The position numbers and the translations under genes were made by a program. Positions 35,901-44,925 of a stretch of 64,000 bases of DNA are shown in pieces. How positions within the stretch are numbered: position 1 is the stretch's first letter; every line of letters starts with the position of its first letter. Under the pieces are notes generated by a model that saw nothing but the letters and a program-made list of their open reading frames with translations, did no database searches and had not been told where the DNA came from. The DNA is from Paenibacillus_I sp035510375 (GTDB lineage: Bacteria; Bacillota; Bacilli; Paenibacillales; Paenibacillaceae): assembly GCF_035510375.1 (NCBI RefSeq), contig NZ_DATKHG010000016.1. One strand, given 5' to 3'.

Positions 35901-37115
35901 TCATTCATTCGACAAATACTGTTCCAGCACAAGCGTGCCCGCGCCGATCACACCTGCCTGCTCCTTCAACTCGGACGCGTTTATCATCATCTCTTTGTGA
36001 AACGAAGCAAAGCATCTCGACATGGCCACCGACTTGATTTGTTCAAAATACTGCGGATGCTTGTTTGCGAGCAGGCCTCCGATAACGATCGTTTCCGGTG
36101 TAATCAGATTGATCACATTCGCCACCGCTATGCCGACGTACCGGGCTGACTCGTTAAGCAGATTCGCGGCGAGTACGTCTTTGTTTTGGGCGGCTTCCAT
36201 AACCGCATGAATATCGACCGTATCCTCGGCCGTCACATACATCGGAGCCAATTCGCTGGCGACTCCCCGGCGGATTTCCTGTCCCGCCCGGCGCACGATC
36301 GCCATGCCCGATGCGACCGCCTCCAGACAGCCGTAGTTGCCGCAGTTGCAGCGGGGACCGTCGAGCTCGATCGTGGCATGCCCGATTTCCCCCGCGCCGT
36401 AAGGGAAGCCATGATAAATTTTACGATTGAAAATGATTCCGCTGCCGATCCCTAGATCCGCATCGATATAAATTAAATTGTTCAAGCCGCGGCCCGCTCC
36501 GTACCAAAGCTCGGACAACGCCATCACGTTGGCGTCCTTCTCGATCAATGCCGGCATTGGAAACCGCTCTTCAAGCAGCTGTTTTAACGGTACGGACGCA
36601 AGTCCCGGTATGTTGGGCGGAGATAAAATGACGCCGTTATACGGATCCAAAGGACCCGGCGAGGCAACCCCTATCCCTACGAACCGCTCTTTCGGCAGCC
36701 CTTGCTTGGACATGATGGCATCGACGGCGCGGAAAATTTGTTCCACGATGATATCGCGGCCGGCTCCGGCGTTGAGCTTCGTTTCCTCCTGCGCAACGGC
36801 CGCTCCTTTAAAATTAATGACCGATGCCTTAATCGTCGATGCGTTCAGGTGAATGCCGATCGTGAAGACCGCATCCGGATTAAGATCGAGCAGAACCGGC
36901 TTCCGTCCGCCGCTGGAAATATCATAACCGGCTTCGAGGATCAGCCGCTCGCGCAAAAGCTCGTCCACGATATTGTTAATCGCCGTGAAGGTCAGGTTTG
37001 TGCTCGCCGCAATTTCCGCCTTCGTAATCGGACCGTGATCCCGAATGAAGTGGAGGATGACATAGCGGTTAAGATTTTTCACGTGGCGTATATTTTTTCC
37101 TTTATGTACGCTCAT
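35901..37115 (-). CDS. ROK-family transcriptional repressor (NagC/XylR type)
   Basis: A 404-residue regulator with an N-terminal winged helix (ILHFIRDHGPITKAEIAASTNLTFTAINNIVDELL) and a ROK sugar-sensing domain with the zinc motif CNCGNYGCLE, GIGSGIIF and GEIGHATIE. It probably represses the binding-protein gene and those beyond it, and releases DNA when a sugar binds. Operator-like repeats sit directly downstream in the gap before the binding-protein gene. The start is ATG at 37115 (MSVHKGKNIRHVKN) with AGCAGGGG upstream. The ROK kinase at 28 kb lacks this DNA-binding part. Confidence 0.9.
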   Translation of the reverse strand: MSVHKGKNIRHVKNLNRYVILHFIRDHGPITKAEIAASTNLTFTAINNIVDELLRERLILEAGYDISSGGRKPVLLDLNPDAVFTIGIHLNASTIKASVINFKGAAVAQEETKLNAGAGRDIIVEQIFRAVDAIMSKQGLPKERFVGIGVASPGPLDPYNGVILSPPNIPGLASVPLKQLLEERFPMPALIEKDANVMALSELWYGAGRGLNNLIYIDADLGIGSGIIFNRKIYHGFPYGAGEIGHATIELDGPRCNCGNYGCLEAVASGMAIVRRAGQEIRRGVASELAPMYVTAEDTVDIHAVMEAAQNKDVLAANLLNESARYVGIAVANVINLITPETIVIGGLLANKHPQYFEQIKSVAMSRCFASFHKEMMINASELKEQAGVIGAGTLVLEQYLSNE

Positions 37116-37217
37116 AGCAACCCCTGCTTTACGAAAAGTTGCCATTATCATACACGAAGTCGGTTCACCCTGCAATTCCAGACCGGAAGTGCGGACCGTC
37201 CCCGGACGATTCCCGAG

Positions 37218-38756
37218 CTACATAGAGCCGATACCTTTTTCATGCAGCCACTCGCCGTATCCGGCCAACACACCGGCCAGCGCTTTGAAGCCGTGCTCGT
37301 ACACCCGGCGGTAGCGCGCATTGCGCCCGGCGTCAGGGCTTACCGTCCAGGCGCCTGAAGCAGCCGAAGCGGCCGCGCGCATCGCTTCGCCGAAAGAGGC
37401 GTACACGCCGGCACCCACCCCGGCGGTAAGGGCCGCTCCGACCAGCGTCGCTTCGGTCAGATCCGGCACCGTCAACGTGACGTTGGAGACGTCGGCTTTA
37501 ATTTGCAGCCACGCCGGGTTTTTGGCGCCGCCGCCCACAACGGCCATCCGATGAATCGGACTGCCGCCGACTTGGGCCGCGCGTTCGCGAAGCAGCTCCA
37601 TTTGGTAGGCGTTGCCCTCCAGTACCGCCCGAAGCATGTCCGCTGCGCCGTGCCGTGCCGTCAAGCCGACGAACGCCGCCCTGGCCGCGTGATTCGTTTG
37701 AGGCGCCCCGCTCCCCGACAAATAAGGAAAAAATAAAATGCCGGTAGGTCCATGGCCGCATGCGGAGACCGGCTCTTCCAGAAGTTCCATTATTCGCGCA
37801 TAGGTCAGATTCCCGCCGCCGATCAGTTCGCGCATCCATTCCACGGAACCCCCCGAAGTCGAATGCCCGCCCATCCAGAACATCGTTCCCGCCACGGAGT
37901 GAAGGCCGAAGGACAAGCCGGACGCGTAATCGCCGTCTTCCAGCGCCCTTTCCGCGAAGGTGCCGACCATCGTTTCGGCCGTTCCCATCGAGTTGTACAC
38001 ACCGCCGGAGCCCGCGCCGGGCACGGTTAACGATGCGCAAACATGGTCGTGGCCGGCCAGACCGACGACGGTGTCCGGCTGAAGCCCGAGCAGCCTTGCC
38101 GCCTCGGGAAGCACACTGCCGACCGGTGTTCCGGCCGGGCATGCCGGCGGAAACAGTTCCGGACGCAACCCGAAGTGCCGGATCAACGGCTCATCCCATT
38201 GCTTCCGGTCGATGCGGAAGGCGAAGGTTCTTGCCGCGAGCGTGTAGTCCTCGGCCATACGCCCCGTCAGACGGTATGCGATATAAGCCGACGCCGACAG
38301 CCAAACGCTTCCCTTAAGCGACTCGGGGAAAATCTCTTTCAACCACAGCAGCTTCGAGAGCCCCTGCTTGAACGACGGCAGCAAGCCGGTACGAACAAAC
38401 TGCTCACGCACATCTACCTCTCGTTTGATCCGTTCCGCCTGTGGGACGGACACCGTCTCGAACCAGGGAATGAGGTGCGTCCGCGGCCGGCCGGTCACAC
38501 GGTCCGCCAGCAGTCCGCTTTCCGCCATGCTTGCAATGCCGACCGCCCGTACACAAGGGCCGCCGGCCGATTCAACCGCTTCCTTCATAAGCTGCGCAAC
38601 GGTCGCCCAAAGCAGCTCGGGGTCGTAGCCGACGTATCCGTCCCGGTGCCGCAGCTTGCGGTTCGGGCAGTCCTTATGCACGATGACCGAGCCCCGCTCG
38701 TCAAGCAGTCCGACCTTCACATTGGTCGTGCCGATATCAATGGCCAGCAGCATCAT
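37218..38756 (-). CDS. FGGY-family carbohydrate kinase
   Basis: A 512-residue sugar kinase with LAIDIGTTNVKVGLLDERG (phosphate 1), GLAGHDHVCASL, YNSMGTAETMVG and VVGGGAKNPAWLQIKADV (adenosine). It phosphorylates a pentulose, hexulose, tetritol or similar; the exact substrate is not predictable. In this locus a tetrulose, xylulose (from lyxose) or gluconate-type substrate would fit. The start is ATG at 38756 with GGAGAGGGTGG just before; the longer frame to 38852 runs into the GH20 gene. It begins 20 bases after the GH20 stop. Confidence 0.9.
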   Translation of the reverse strand: MMLLAIDIGTTNVKVGLLDERGSVIVHKDCPNRKLRHRDGYVGYDPELLWATVAQLMKEAVESAGGPCVRAVGIASMAESGLLADRVTGRPRTHLIPWFETVSVPQAERIKREVDVREQFVRTGLLPSFKQGLSKLLWLKEIFPESLKGSVWLSASAYIAYRLTGRMAEDYTLAARTFAFRIDRKQWDEPLIRHFGLRPELFPPACPAGTPVGSVLPEAARLLGLQPDTVVGLAGHDHVCASLTVPGAGSGGVYNSMGTAETMVGTFAERALEDGDYASGLSFGLHSVAGTMFWMGGHSTSGGSVEWMRELIGGGNLTYARIMELLEEPVSACGHGPTGILFFPYLSGSGAPQTNHAARAAFVGLTARHGAADMLRAVLEGNAYQMELLRERAAQVGGSPIHRMAVVGGGAKNPAWLQIKADVSNVTLTVPDLTEATLVGAALTAGVGAGVYASFGEAMRAAASAASGAWTVSPDAGRNARYRRVYEHGFKALAGVLAGYGEWLHEKGIGSM

Positions 38757-38776
38757 ATCCACCCTCTCCGGCGGTA

Positions 38777-40669
38777 TTATCCGGAAAATGCTCCCGCGGT
38801 CACAATCCGGTGGTACGCTCCCCGGCCCAGCGCGCCCGCAGGCATAACCCAAGGCGCGTCATAATAAAGCCGCTCCTCTTCCAGCTCTTCGATTCGCGCT
38901 GCGGAGCCGTTCAAGTGATCCGCGACGCGCTGCCGTGCCGTCTCCAGCCTTGCCGACAGGCCTCCGTACCGGATATCGATCACTTCCCAGCCGAACGGTT
39001 TGTTCTCGGCAAACCAGTTTGCGCGATGCAGTTTCCGCAGACGGTCGACTTCCGCACCGATCGTCCGCAGCTCCTCCGCCAACTCGCCGAGCTTGGCGCG
39101 GTCTCCACGGTCATATGCCGCTTTCAACCGGATGCCGGCATCGCATTTCTTCGCCAGCACCTGCGCCAGCTGCGCATAGAAGGCGAACATGCCTTGCCAC
39201 ACGCCGCCGCGCGCCGCTGCCGCGGCCATTGTTGCCGCCAACGCGGTGTAGTGCTCCGCCATCGGATATGGCACCACATTCGCGTCGTACAAACCGATCA
39301 GGACATCCTGCCACAGCAGAAACTTCGAAGGATTCGACTCATGCATGTTGCCCTCGGCGACGCCGGGCGTCTCGTCGAACGCGTTGAGGCTCAGAAAATC
39401 GTCCAGTTCGGCGCCCGTGCACAGACGGAAGCGCCGCTGCAGCTCATCCCGTTCGACCTCATCCGCGTAGCCGTGCTCGGCGAACAGCTGCAGCCCGGCC
39501 AAGCCCGCGCATACGCTCGTTTCCGCCCCATTGTCGCCCCACATTGTAGCGAATACGTCCCGCACCCCTTCGGCCTTGCAGGCGCGAAGCGCGGCTTCCG
39601 TCGTGATGAACGTTTTGCCGTAATTCGGCGCGACGCTCCCCCATGTCCAGACGCCGCCGGCGAACACCGGCATCGAGCCGAAAGCTTTATGCTTGCCGAT
39701 AAATTCACGGTAAAAGGACTCGTCGCCATGATAATAATCCCAATAAACAAACTGAACGCTCGCCGGCATCGCCGCAATCACATCCTCCGGCACAACCGCT
39801 TCCCGGTCGTAATACCCGCCGGTTTTGGAGGCGAGGCGGAAATACATGTCGCTCCAAATCATCGGACGCAGCCCGAATTCGCCGCAAATGTCGATAACCT
39901 TGCGCAAATGCCCGTTCATAATATCGAAGCGCTTGCGGTAGCCGTTCTGCTCCAAATAGCGCCCAAGGCCGAGCTGATGCGCTTCGTCCATTCCGATGTG
40001 AATCGTTTTGCTGCCCAGACATGCGTGAATGGAGCCGATCATCTCGCGTATAAAGTCATACGTTGTGTCGCTGCCGGCGAGCAAAATGTCCGACGTATCG
40101 CGAAGTTCGGCGGCATAATTCCATTTAAGCGCTTCCGTCAGGTGGGCGAGCGTCTGAATGCACGGCACGATTTCAATGCCCAAACGCGCAGCATATCGAT
40201 CGCACTCCCGCAGCTCATCCGGGGTGTAACGGCCGCGCATATAGCCGAAATACGGATAGCGTTCAACCGTAAACGTGTCCTCGGTATACAGCATAAAGCG
40301 GTTCAAGCCCATGAGCGCCATCGCTCTCAGCATTCGCTTAACCGTGTCGACCGTTAAAACCGCATTCCGCGACACATCGACCATCGCGCCGTTCGTCTCG
40401 AAACGCGGCGTCTCGATCCGTTGGAACCCGCTCCCGTTCCGCTCCCGTTTGTGTTGAACCCAGAGCCCCAGCGCCCTGTAGAAATGGATCGGCTCCTTAT
40501 AACGGATCAAACCCTGTCCGTTTCGGTAAGACGCCTCAAGCGTCCCGTCATCCGACACGATCGTCTCGATCTCGATGCCGTCCGCTGCGACGGAAATGCC
40601 CAGATCATCCGCCAGCTCCTCAATGCCGGCCGCCAGCCCGCTTGTATCGCCCTTGAAGCAAAGCTTCAT
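38777..40669 (-). CDS. Glycoside hydrolase family 20 enzyme
   Basis: A 630-residue enzyme with an N-terminal alpha/beta domain and a GH20 barrel. MVDVSRNAVLTVDTVKRML, LYTEDTF and the catalytic Asp-Glu pair D228-E229 in IHIGMDEAHQLG are clear. GH20 enzymes release N-acetylglucosamine or N-acetylgalactosamine from the non-reducing end by substrate-assisted catalysis. No signal peptide, so it acts in the cytoplasm. The start at 40669 is preceded by AGGGAGGG at about 7 bases. Confidence 0.85.
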   Translation of the reverse strand: MKLCFKGDTSGLAAGIEELADDLGISVAADGIEIETIVSDDGTLEASYRNGQGLIRYKEPIHFYRALGLWVQHKRERNGSGFQRIETPRFETNGAMVDVSRNAVLTVDTVKRMLRAMALMGLNRFMLYTEDTFTVERYPYFGYMRGRYTPDELRECDRYAARLGIEIVPCIQTLAHLTEALKWNYAAELRDTSDILLAGSDTTYDFIREMIGSIHACLGSKTIHIGMDEAHQLGLGRYLEQNGYRKRFDIMNGHLRKVIDICGEFGLRPMIWSDMYFRLASKTGGYYDREAVVPEDVIAAMPASVQFVYWDYYHGDESFYREFIGKHKAFGSMPVFAGGVWTWGSVAPNYGKTFITTEAALRACKAEGVRDVFATMWGDNGAETSVCAGLAGLQLFAEHGYADEVERDELQRRFRLCTGAELDDFLSLNAFDETPGVAEGNMHESNPSKFLLWQDVLIGLYDANVVPYPMAEHYTALAATMAAAAARGGVWQGMFAFYAQLAQVLAKKCDAGIRLKAAYDRGDRAKLGELAEELRTIGAEVDRLRKLHRANWFAENKPFGWEVIDIRYGGLSARLETARQRVADHLNGSAARIEELEEERLYYDAPWVMPAGALGRGAYHRIVTAGAFSG

Positions 40670-40738
40670 GTCCATCCCTCCCTTGTAACGCAACGTTTCT
40701 GAACTCGCCGCCGGTCGCGCAAAGTGAATAACCGCCGG

Positions 40739-42892
40739 TCAAGGCAGCACGATTTCAATCGTTGCGGCTCCTGCACAGCCGCGGCAGTCCGCTTCGTACA
40801 GATGCGATCCGGCGTCGGCCAAGCGGTATTGAATCGCTTGACCGTTGCAAAGCACGCGGACCGGCTCCATGCCGCAGACGAAAGCAAACACCCCGCCTTC
40901 GCGAAGCCCGATAACCGTCCGCTTCTCCTGCTGCCGCACGCTCCCGACCGCATGCGACGGGACGTATTTATCAGTCAGCCCGATCGGAGATGCGGCGCCG
41001 GTCAAAGGTACGACCGTATAAAGGGCGTATCCGCCTTCCTCGAGCCGGAACGGGACGCCGCCCTCGAGCCCGATGATCCCGCACTTGCGGGAAAAATGCT
41101 CGTACACCGCGAATTCCGTTCCCCGGAGCCCCGGAATGTCGCGCGGACCGACCGTGCCTTCCACCGCCTCGGCAGCTTTGCCGATATGGAATGCCGCGAC
41201 GACGCCGGCGCGGCCGGCCGTATTCCACAGCTTCAACGGAATGCCGGCCTCGGTCGGGTCCTGCAGCAGGCAGTCCGCGGTCGGACTCGGCGGCGCGTCG
41301 CAGCGGATGATTTTCCCGTCGCGATAGATGAGCGGCCATACGTTGGCCGGATCGGTATTGCCCGGCGCGTCGCTGAAATAGATCGGTCCGCCGCTGACGG
41401 CGCGCAGCACCGCGCTTTGCACGTCGTCGTGATTTTTGGTCCAGTACATGTCCCAATCGCCCCAGTAGAACGCGCCGTGGTAGAACGAGTTGTACGCGTT
41501 CTGCAGCGCATGCTCCGGAAAACCGCGCTTCTCCTGCGGCACGAAATCGTCGCTGTTCCGCGACACGGCCGATTGGGGCCGGTGCCACACGTTCTCGGCC
41601 GCCATCCCCATGCAGTTGATGATCGTGCCGTTGAAATGCAGCGCCACGGATGCTTCGAGCGCTTCATGCGCGGCTGCCGCCGCCTCGCCGATGGACCGCT
41701 GATCCTTCATATAGTTAAGGACGGCGCTCTGGCTGTCCACCTTCACGAAGTCGACCCCTTGGCGGCGCAGGAACGAATGCCACGCATGCCAGAAACCGAA
41801 GCCCCTGCCGGCCTCCGGATACGGAACCAGGTTGCCCCGCGGAACCCGGAACAGCGAGTCCCTCTGCTTCTTGGCGATATCGCTTTCCGGGTGAATGCCG
41901 CCCCAATAGCCGACGACCGTATGCCACACCCCGACCCGTTTGATGCCGTACTGCTCTTTCAACACGGCAACCGTATGGGCCAGCCCTTGCGGAAACTTCT
42001 CCTTGTCCGCCTCGAATGCCGCCAGCTTGCCGTCCCGAATGTCCGACCAGCCGTCATCGATCATCAGCCAACCGACCGGCAGACCAAGCCGCCGAAGCTC
42101 GTCCGCTTTCGTCAGCAGCCCCTCTTCATTCACCTTGTGATAAAAAGCGTCCCAGCTGCACCAGCCCAGTTCGTCCAGAACAGCCGGATAGGTCTTGCGT
42201 TCGCGCGGCAGCGTCGGATAATCAAGCGCTTTCAGCGAGCGGTCGACGTTGTCCCGCACCAGCCGATACGGATCATGGCCGGCGGCAAGCGCGAAAGCGA
42301 GCGTCTCGCAGCGCGTATGTCCGCCCTGATGAGAGGACAGGCGAAGCGTGAAGCCGCCCGCCGATCCCGCTGCGTCCGTCCGGTATACCGGCCCGGTCAC
42401 AGGCAGCAGATGGCGGTACCCGCTTGCCGTCCGCCACAGCACCGATTGCGTACGCGCCGGAAGCGCCGCCGGTTCCGTACCGAAGAAAGGACGGGTCCAC
42501 CAATCCTTATGCCGGTAATTGGCCATTAAGCCTTGAATCGGCTCCGCTGGCCGGAAAGTCAGCTCAATGCCGTTATCAGCGGCAAAGGTCCGCTGCTTGC
42601 CGAAATCGTTGTCGTTAACGGTCTCCGCAGCGACGAAGCCGAGCACAACATCGCTGTAAGCGCGCAGCGTCAAGCGAACGGCGATCGTTCCTGCCTCATT
42701 GCGGTACCGGGCGGCAACGCCCTCGTACGACCCGCTGCGGTCCGCGCCCGAGGCCGGTTCATAGCCGTCCGGTGCGAGCGCAACCGGCGGTTCCGCGGGA
42801 TCGAGCCGCGCCGCGACGGAGAATGCTTCCATAATATGCTGCGGTGTCGCATCGGATGAAAGGAATAATCCCTTTTCGTTATATTCGAGCAT
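40739..42892 (-). CDS. GH36/Sip1-type alpha-galactosidase-like enzyme
   Basis: A 717-residue clan GH-D protein related to plant Sip1/raffinose synthase and bacterial GH36 alpha-galactosidases. Visible are LGWCSWDAFYHKVNEEGLL, WLMIDDGWSD, the nucleophile D386 in FVKVDSQS and the acid/base D448 in RNSDD. It hydrolyses or transfers alpha-galactosyl groups (family knowledge); the true substrate is not known. No signal peptide. It lies 69 bases before the GH20 gene and 65 bases after the four-carbon acid sugar kinase gene. Confidence 0.87.
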   Translation of the reverse strand: MLEYNEKGLFLSSDATPQHIMEAFSVAARLDPAEPPVALAPDGYEPASGADRSGSYEGVAARYRNEAGTIAVRLTLRAYSDVVLGFVAAETVNDNDFGKQRTFAADNGIELTFRPAEPIQGLMANYRHKDWWTRPFFGTEPAALPARTQSVLWRTASGYRHLLPVTGPVYRTDAAGSAGGFTLRLSSHQGGHTRCETLAFALAAGHDPYRLVRDNVDRSLKALDYPTLPRERKTYPAVLDELGWCSWDAFYHKVNEEGLLTKADELRRLGLPVGWLMIDDGWSDIRDGKLAAFEADKEKFPQGLAHTVAVLKEQYGIKRVGVWHTVVGYWGGIHPESDIAKKQRDSLFRVPRGNLVPYPEAGRGFGFWHAWHSFLRRQGVDFVKVDSQSAVLNYMKDQRSIGEAAAAAHEALEASVALHFNGTIINCMGMAAENVWHRPQSAVSRNSDDFVPQEKRGFPEHALQNAYNSFYHGAFYWGDWDMYWTKNHDDVQSAVLRAVSGGPIYFSDAPGNTDPANVWPLIYRDGKIIRCDAPPSPTADCLLQDPTEAGIPLKLWNTAGRAGVVAAFHIGKAAEAVEGTVGPRDIPGLRGTEFAVYEHFSRKCGIIGLEGGVPFRLEEGGYALYTVVPLTGAASPIGLTDKYVPSHAVGSVRQQEKRTVIGLREGGVFAFVCGMEPVRVLCNGQAIQYRLADAGSHLYEADCRGCAGAATIEIVLP

Positions 42893-42957
42893 GGGGTCCT
42901 CCTAGTGAATGGTATACCCGGCCGCGCCCGGCTTGGACTTTCCTTGCCCGGCCGCGC

Positions 42958-44247
42958 CTACAGCGACTTTAAATGCCGGACCGCCTTGATGAAAAAAATT
43001 TCGCCGCCGAAGCTGCCGGATTTCAGCACCAAATCGTACGGCGGCTTTCCAAGCGAGCGGCACGAGGGCAGCCCGGGTTCGATTTCGCGCAAAACCTGCT
43101 GGCCGCCGATGCCGAGCTTGGCGCATACCGCGGCCGACGTTTCGCCGCCCGCGATGAGCAGTTTTCGAACGCCCGCACGGTCCACAGCCGCCTTGACGGC
43201 ATCGGACAGCGCGTCCGACACGAGCCGGGAGACGTCCGTGTTGCTCATCCCGAGCGATCGGCCGGCTCTCTTCGTCACGGCGATCCGTGCGACGTCGGTT
43301 GTGGTATGAACCAGCACGTCACGCCCCTGCTCCAGCGCACCGCAGACGTTGTCCACGACCTCGCGCACATGCGCCGATTTCTCTTCCGCTCGCAAGAGCC
43401 GCAGCGAATCGAGCTCATAAGCCGCGATGCCTTCCCGCTTGGCGCATGCGATCTGCGCCGCGGTTTGCGGCATCAAGCTGCCGGCCGCGCACAATACGTT
43501 CCCCTCTGTGCCCTGCGATGCGGCTTCCTCCGGCTCCGGGTTCAAGCGCCCCCGGAGCTCCGGCAGCAGCGCCAGCTCTTCCGACAAGGCGGAGCTGCCG
43601 CAGAGCACAGGCTCATCCCTGACGGCTTCGGCAATGATGCCGAGCGATCGCTGATCGCGCACATCGAGGATCAGATAAGAGCAGGCCTCGCGCATCCGGT
43701 CCATTTCTGCCCGCAGCGCCGCGGCGCCCTGTTCCACAATATCGATCGATACGGAATCGACTTTGCGTTCCGTCTGTGCCTGCAGGATCTCGACCAGATT
43801 CGATTGCCGCATCGGATTGGCCGGATCGTTGCGGAATTCCGAGTCCTCCAGCTTTTGGCCGTGCACGTAGTGGACTCCGCCGAGCGTCGTCCGTCCGTTC
43901 TTCGGAAAGCCGAGCACGACGACCGCGAACGAAACGCCGAGCGCATCCAGCATGGCGTCGAACTCCGCGCCGATATTGCCTCTGAAGACGGAGCATGTCT
44001 TATTGATAAAGCGATCGCAGCCGGCCGCTCTCAGCGCTTGCGTCATCCGGTACACCTTGCCGTAAGCCTCTGCCCCGCCGTCCAGCCTGGAATTCGTGTC
44101 CACTACCAGCACATCCGGCATCGGCACGGCGCCCGTCTCATCCGGCCATGCATCCATCGGATACACATAAGTGCGAAGACCGGCTTTCGCATACATAACC
44201 CCGATGTCGTTCGCGCCGGTAATGTCGTCGGAGACGATGCCGATCAT
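42958..44247 (-). CDS. Four-carbon acid sugar kinase family protein (DUF1537)
   Basis: A 429-residue kinase with the N-terminal DDITGANDIGVMYAKAG motif (acid-sugar binding), FINKTCSVFRGNIGAEFDAML, and the C-terminal nucleotide block IAGGETSAAVCAKLGI...LPSCRSLGKPPYDLVLKSGSFGG. The family includes OtnK, DtnK and LtnK, which phosphorylate 3-oxo-tetronates or tetronates. It overlaps the class II aldolase gene by ATGA; the kinase-aldolase pair is exactly the arrangement of known tetronate pathways. Start at MIGIVSDD with AAGGAGG 8 bases before; a GTG three codons earlier lies within that site. Confidence 0.9.
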   Translation of the reverse strand: MIGIVSDDITGANDIGVMYAKAGLRTYVYPMDAWPDETGAVPMPDVLVVDTNSRLDGGAEAYGKVYRMTQALRAAGCDRFINKTCSVFRGNIGAEFDAMLDALGVSFAVVVLGFPKNGRTTLGGVHYVHGQKLEDSEFRNDPANPMRQSNLVEILQAQTERKVDSVSIDIVEQGAAALRAEMDRMREACSYLILDVRDQRSLGIIAEAVRDEPVLCGSSALSEELALLPELRGRLNPEPEEAASQGTEGNVLCAAGSLMPQTAAQIACAKREGIAAYELDSLRLLRAEEKSAHVREVVDNVCGALEQGRDVLVHTTTDVARIAVTKRAGRSLGMSNTDVSRLVSDALSDAVKAAVDRAGVRKLLIAGGETSAAVCAKLGIGGQQVLREIEPGLPSCRSLGKPPYDLVLKSGSFGGEIFFIKAVRHLKSL

Positions 44248-44924
44248 GCTTCCCACCTCCTTCTCGGACGGTAGCCCGCATGATGAAGAAAATCATGTGC
44301 GGTCTCGTCCGGCACCGAACTTAGCGCAATGCCAGCGCTTCTGGCCTCCAGCAGCATTCGGCACGCCATTTCCAGCGTATGAAGCGACATGCGCGCTTCC
44401 TTGATGCTCGTGTCGAACACCAGCACGCCATGGTTTTCCAGGAGCAGCACATTCGCTTTGCGCGCTTTCTCCCGGACCGCTTCTCCGAGCGCGGCGGAAC
44501 CGGGATGGCAGTATCCGACCCGCTCAACGCGTTCGAGATAATACATCGTCTCCACAAACCGGTTCGACGGAATGTCCTCCGCCGCGCATGCGATCAGCGT
44601 GCTGTAGAACGGCGACGCGTGCAGCACGGCGCCGATGTCCGGGCGCGTCTCGTATACCGCCCTGTGCATCGGCACCTCCTTCGACGGCTTGCGGCCTGCC
44701 GGAAGCGTCAGGCTCGCGTCGGTCAAGGAACACTCGGCGAAGTCGTCTTCGCCGAGCTCTCCCAGATACGTGCCGCTTGCGGTAATCAGATAACGGTCCC
44801 CGTCGATGCGCGCGCTGATGTTGCCCGCGTTGCCCCACGCCAGTCCGTTGTCCGTCATATATTTGCCCGCCCGCCTCAGCTCGGCGGACACCGATGCAGC
44901 CGATCCAGCCGATTCGCGCCCCAT
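44244..44924 (-). CDS. Class II aldolase/adducin family protein
   Basis: A 226-residue aldolase-fold protein. Phosphate-binding GNAGNISARI and SGTYLGEL, catalytic E83 in KPSKEVPMH and metal ligand H165 in NHGVLVF are present. The usual HxH metal pair is LHASPFYST here: H102 is kept but the second His is Ser104. OtnC-type members decarboxylate 3-oxo-tetronate 4-phosphate made by the adjacent kinase, giving dihydroxyacetone phosphate. The start is the ATG in TAATATG, overlapping the alpha-mannosidase end; translation is coupled on both sides. Confidence 0.87.
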   Translation of the reverse strand: MGRESAGSAASVSAELRRAGKYMTDNGLAWGNAGNISARIDGDRYLITASGTYLGELGEDDFAECSLTDASLTLPAGRKPSKEVPMHRAVYETRPDIGAVLHASPFYSTLIACAAEDIPSNRFVETMYYLERVERVGYCHPGSAALGEAVREKARKANVLLLENHGVLVFDTSIKEARMSLHTLEMACRMLLEARSAGIALSSVPDETAHDFLHHAGYRPRRRWEA

Positions 44925-44925
44925 A

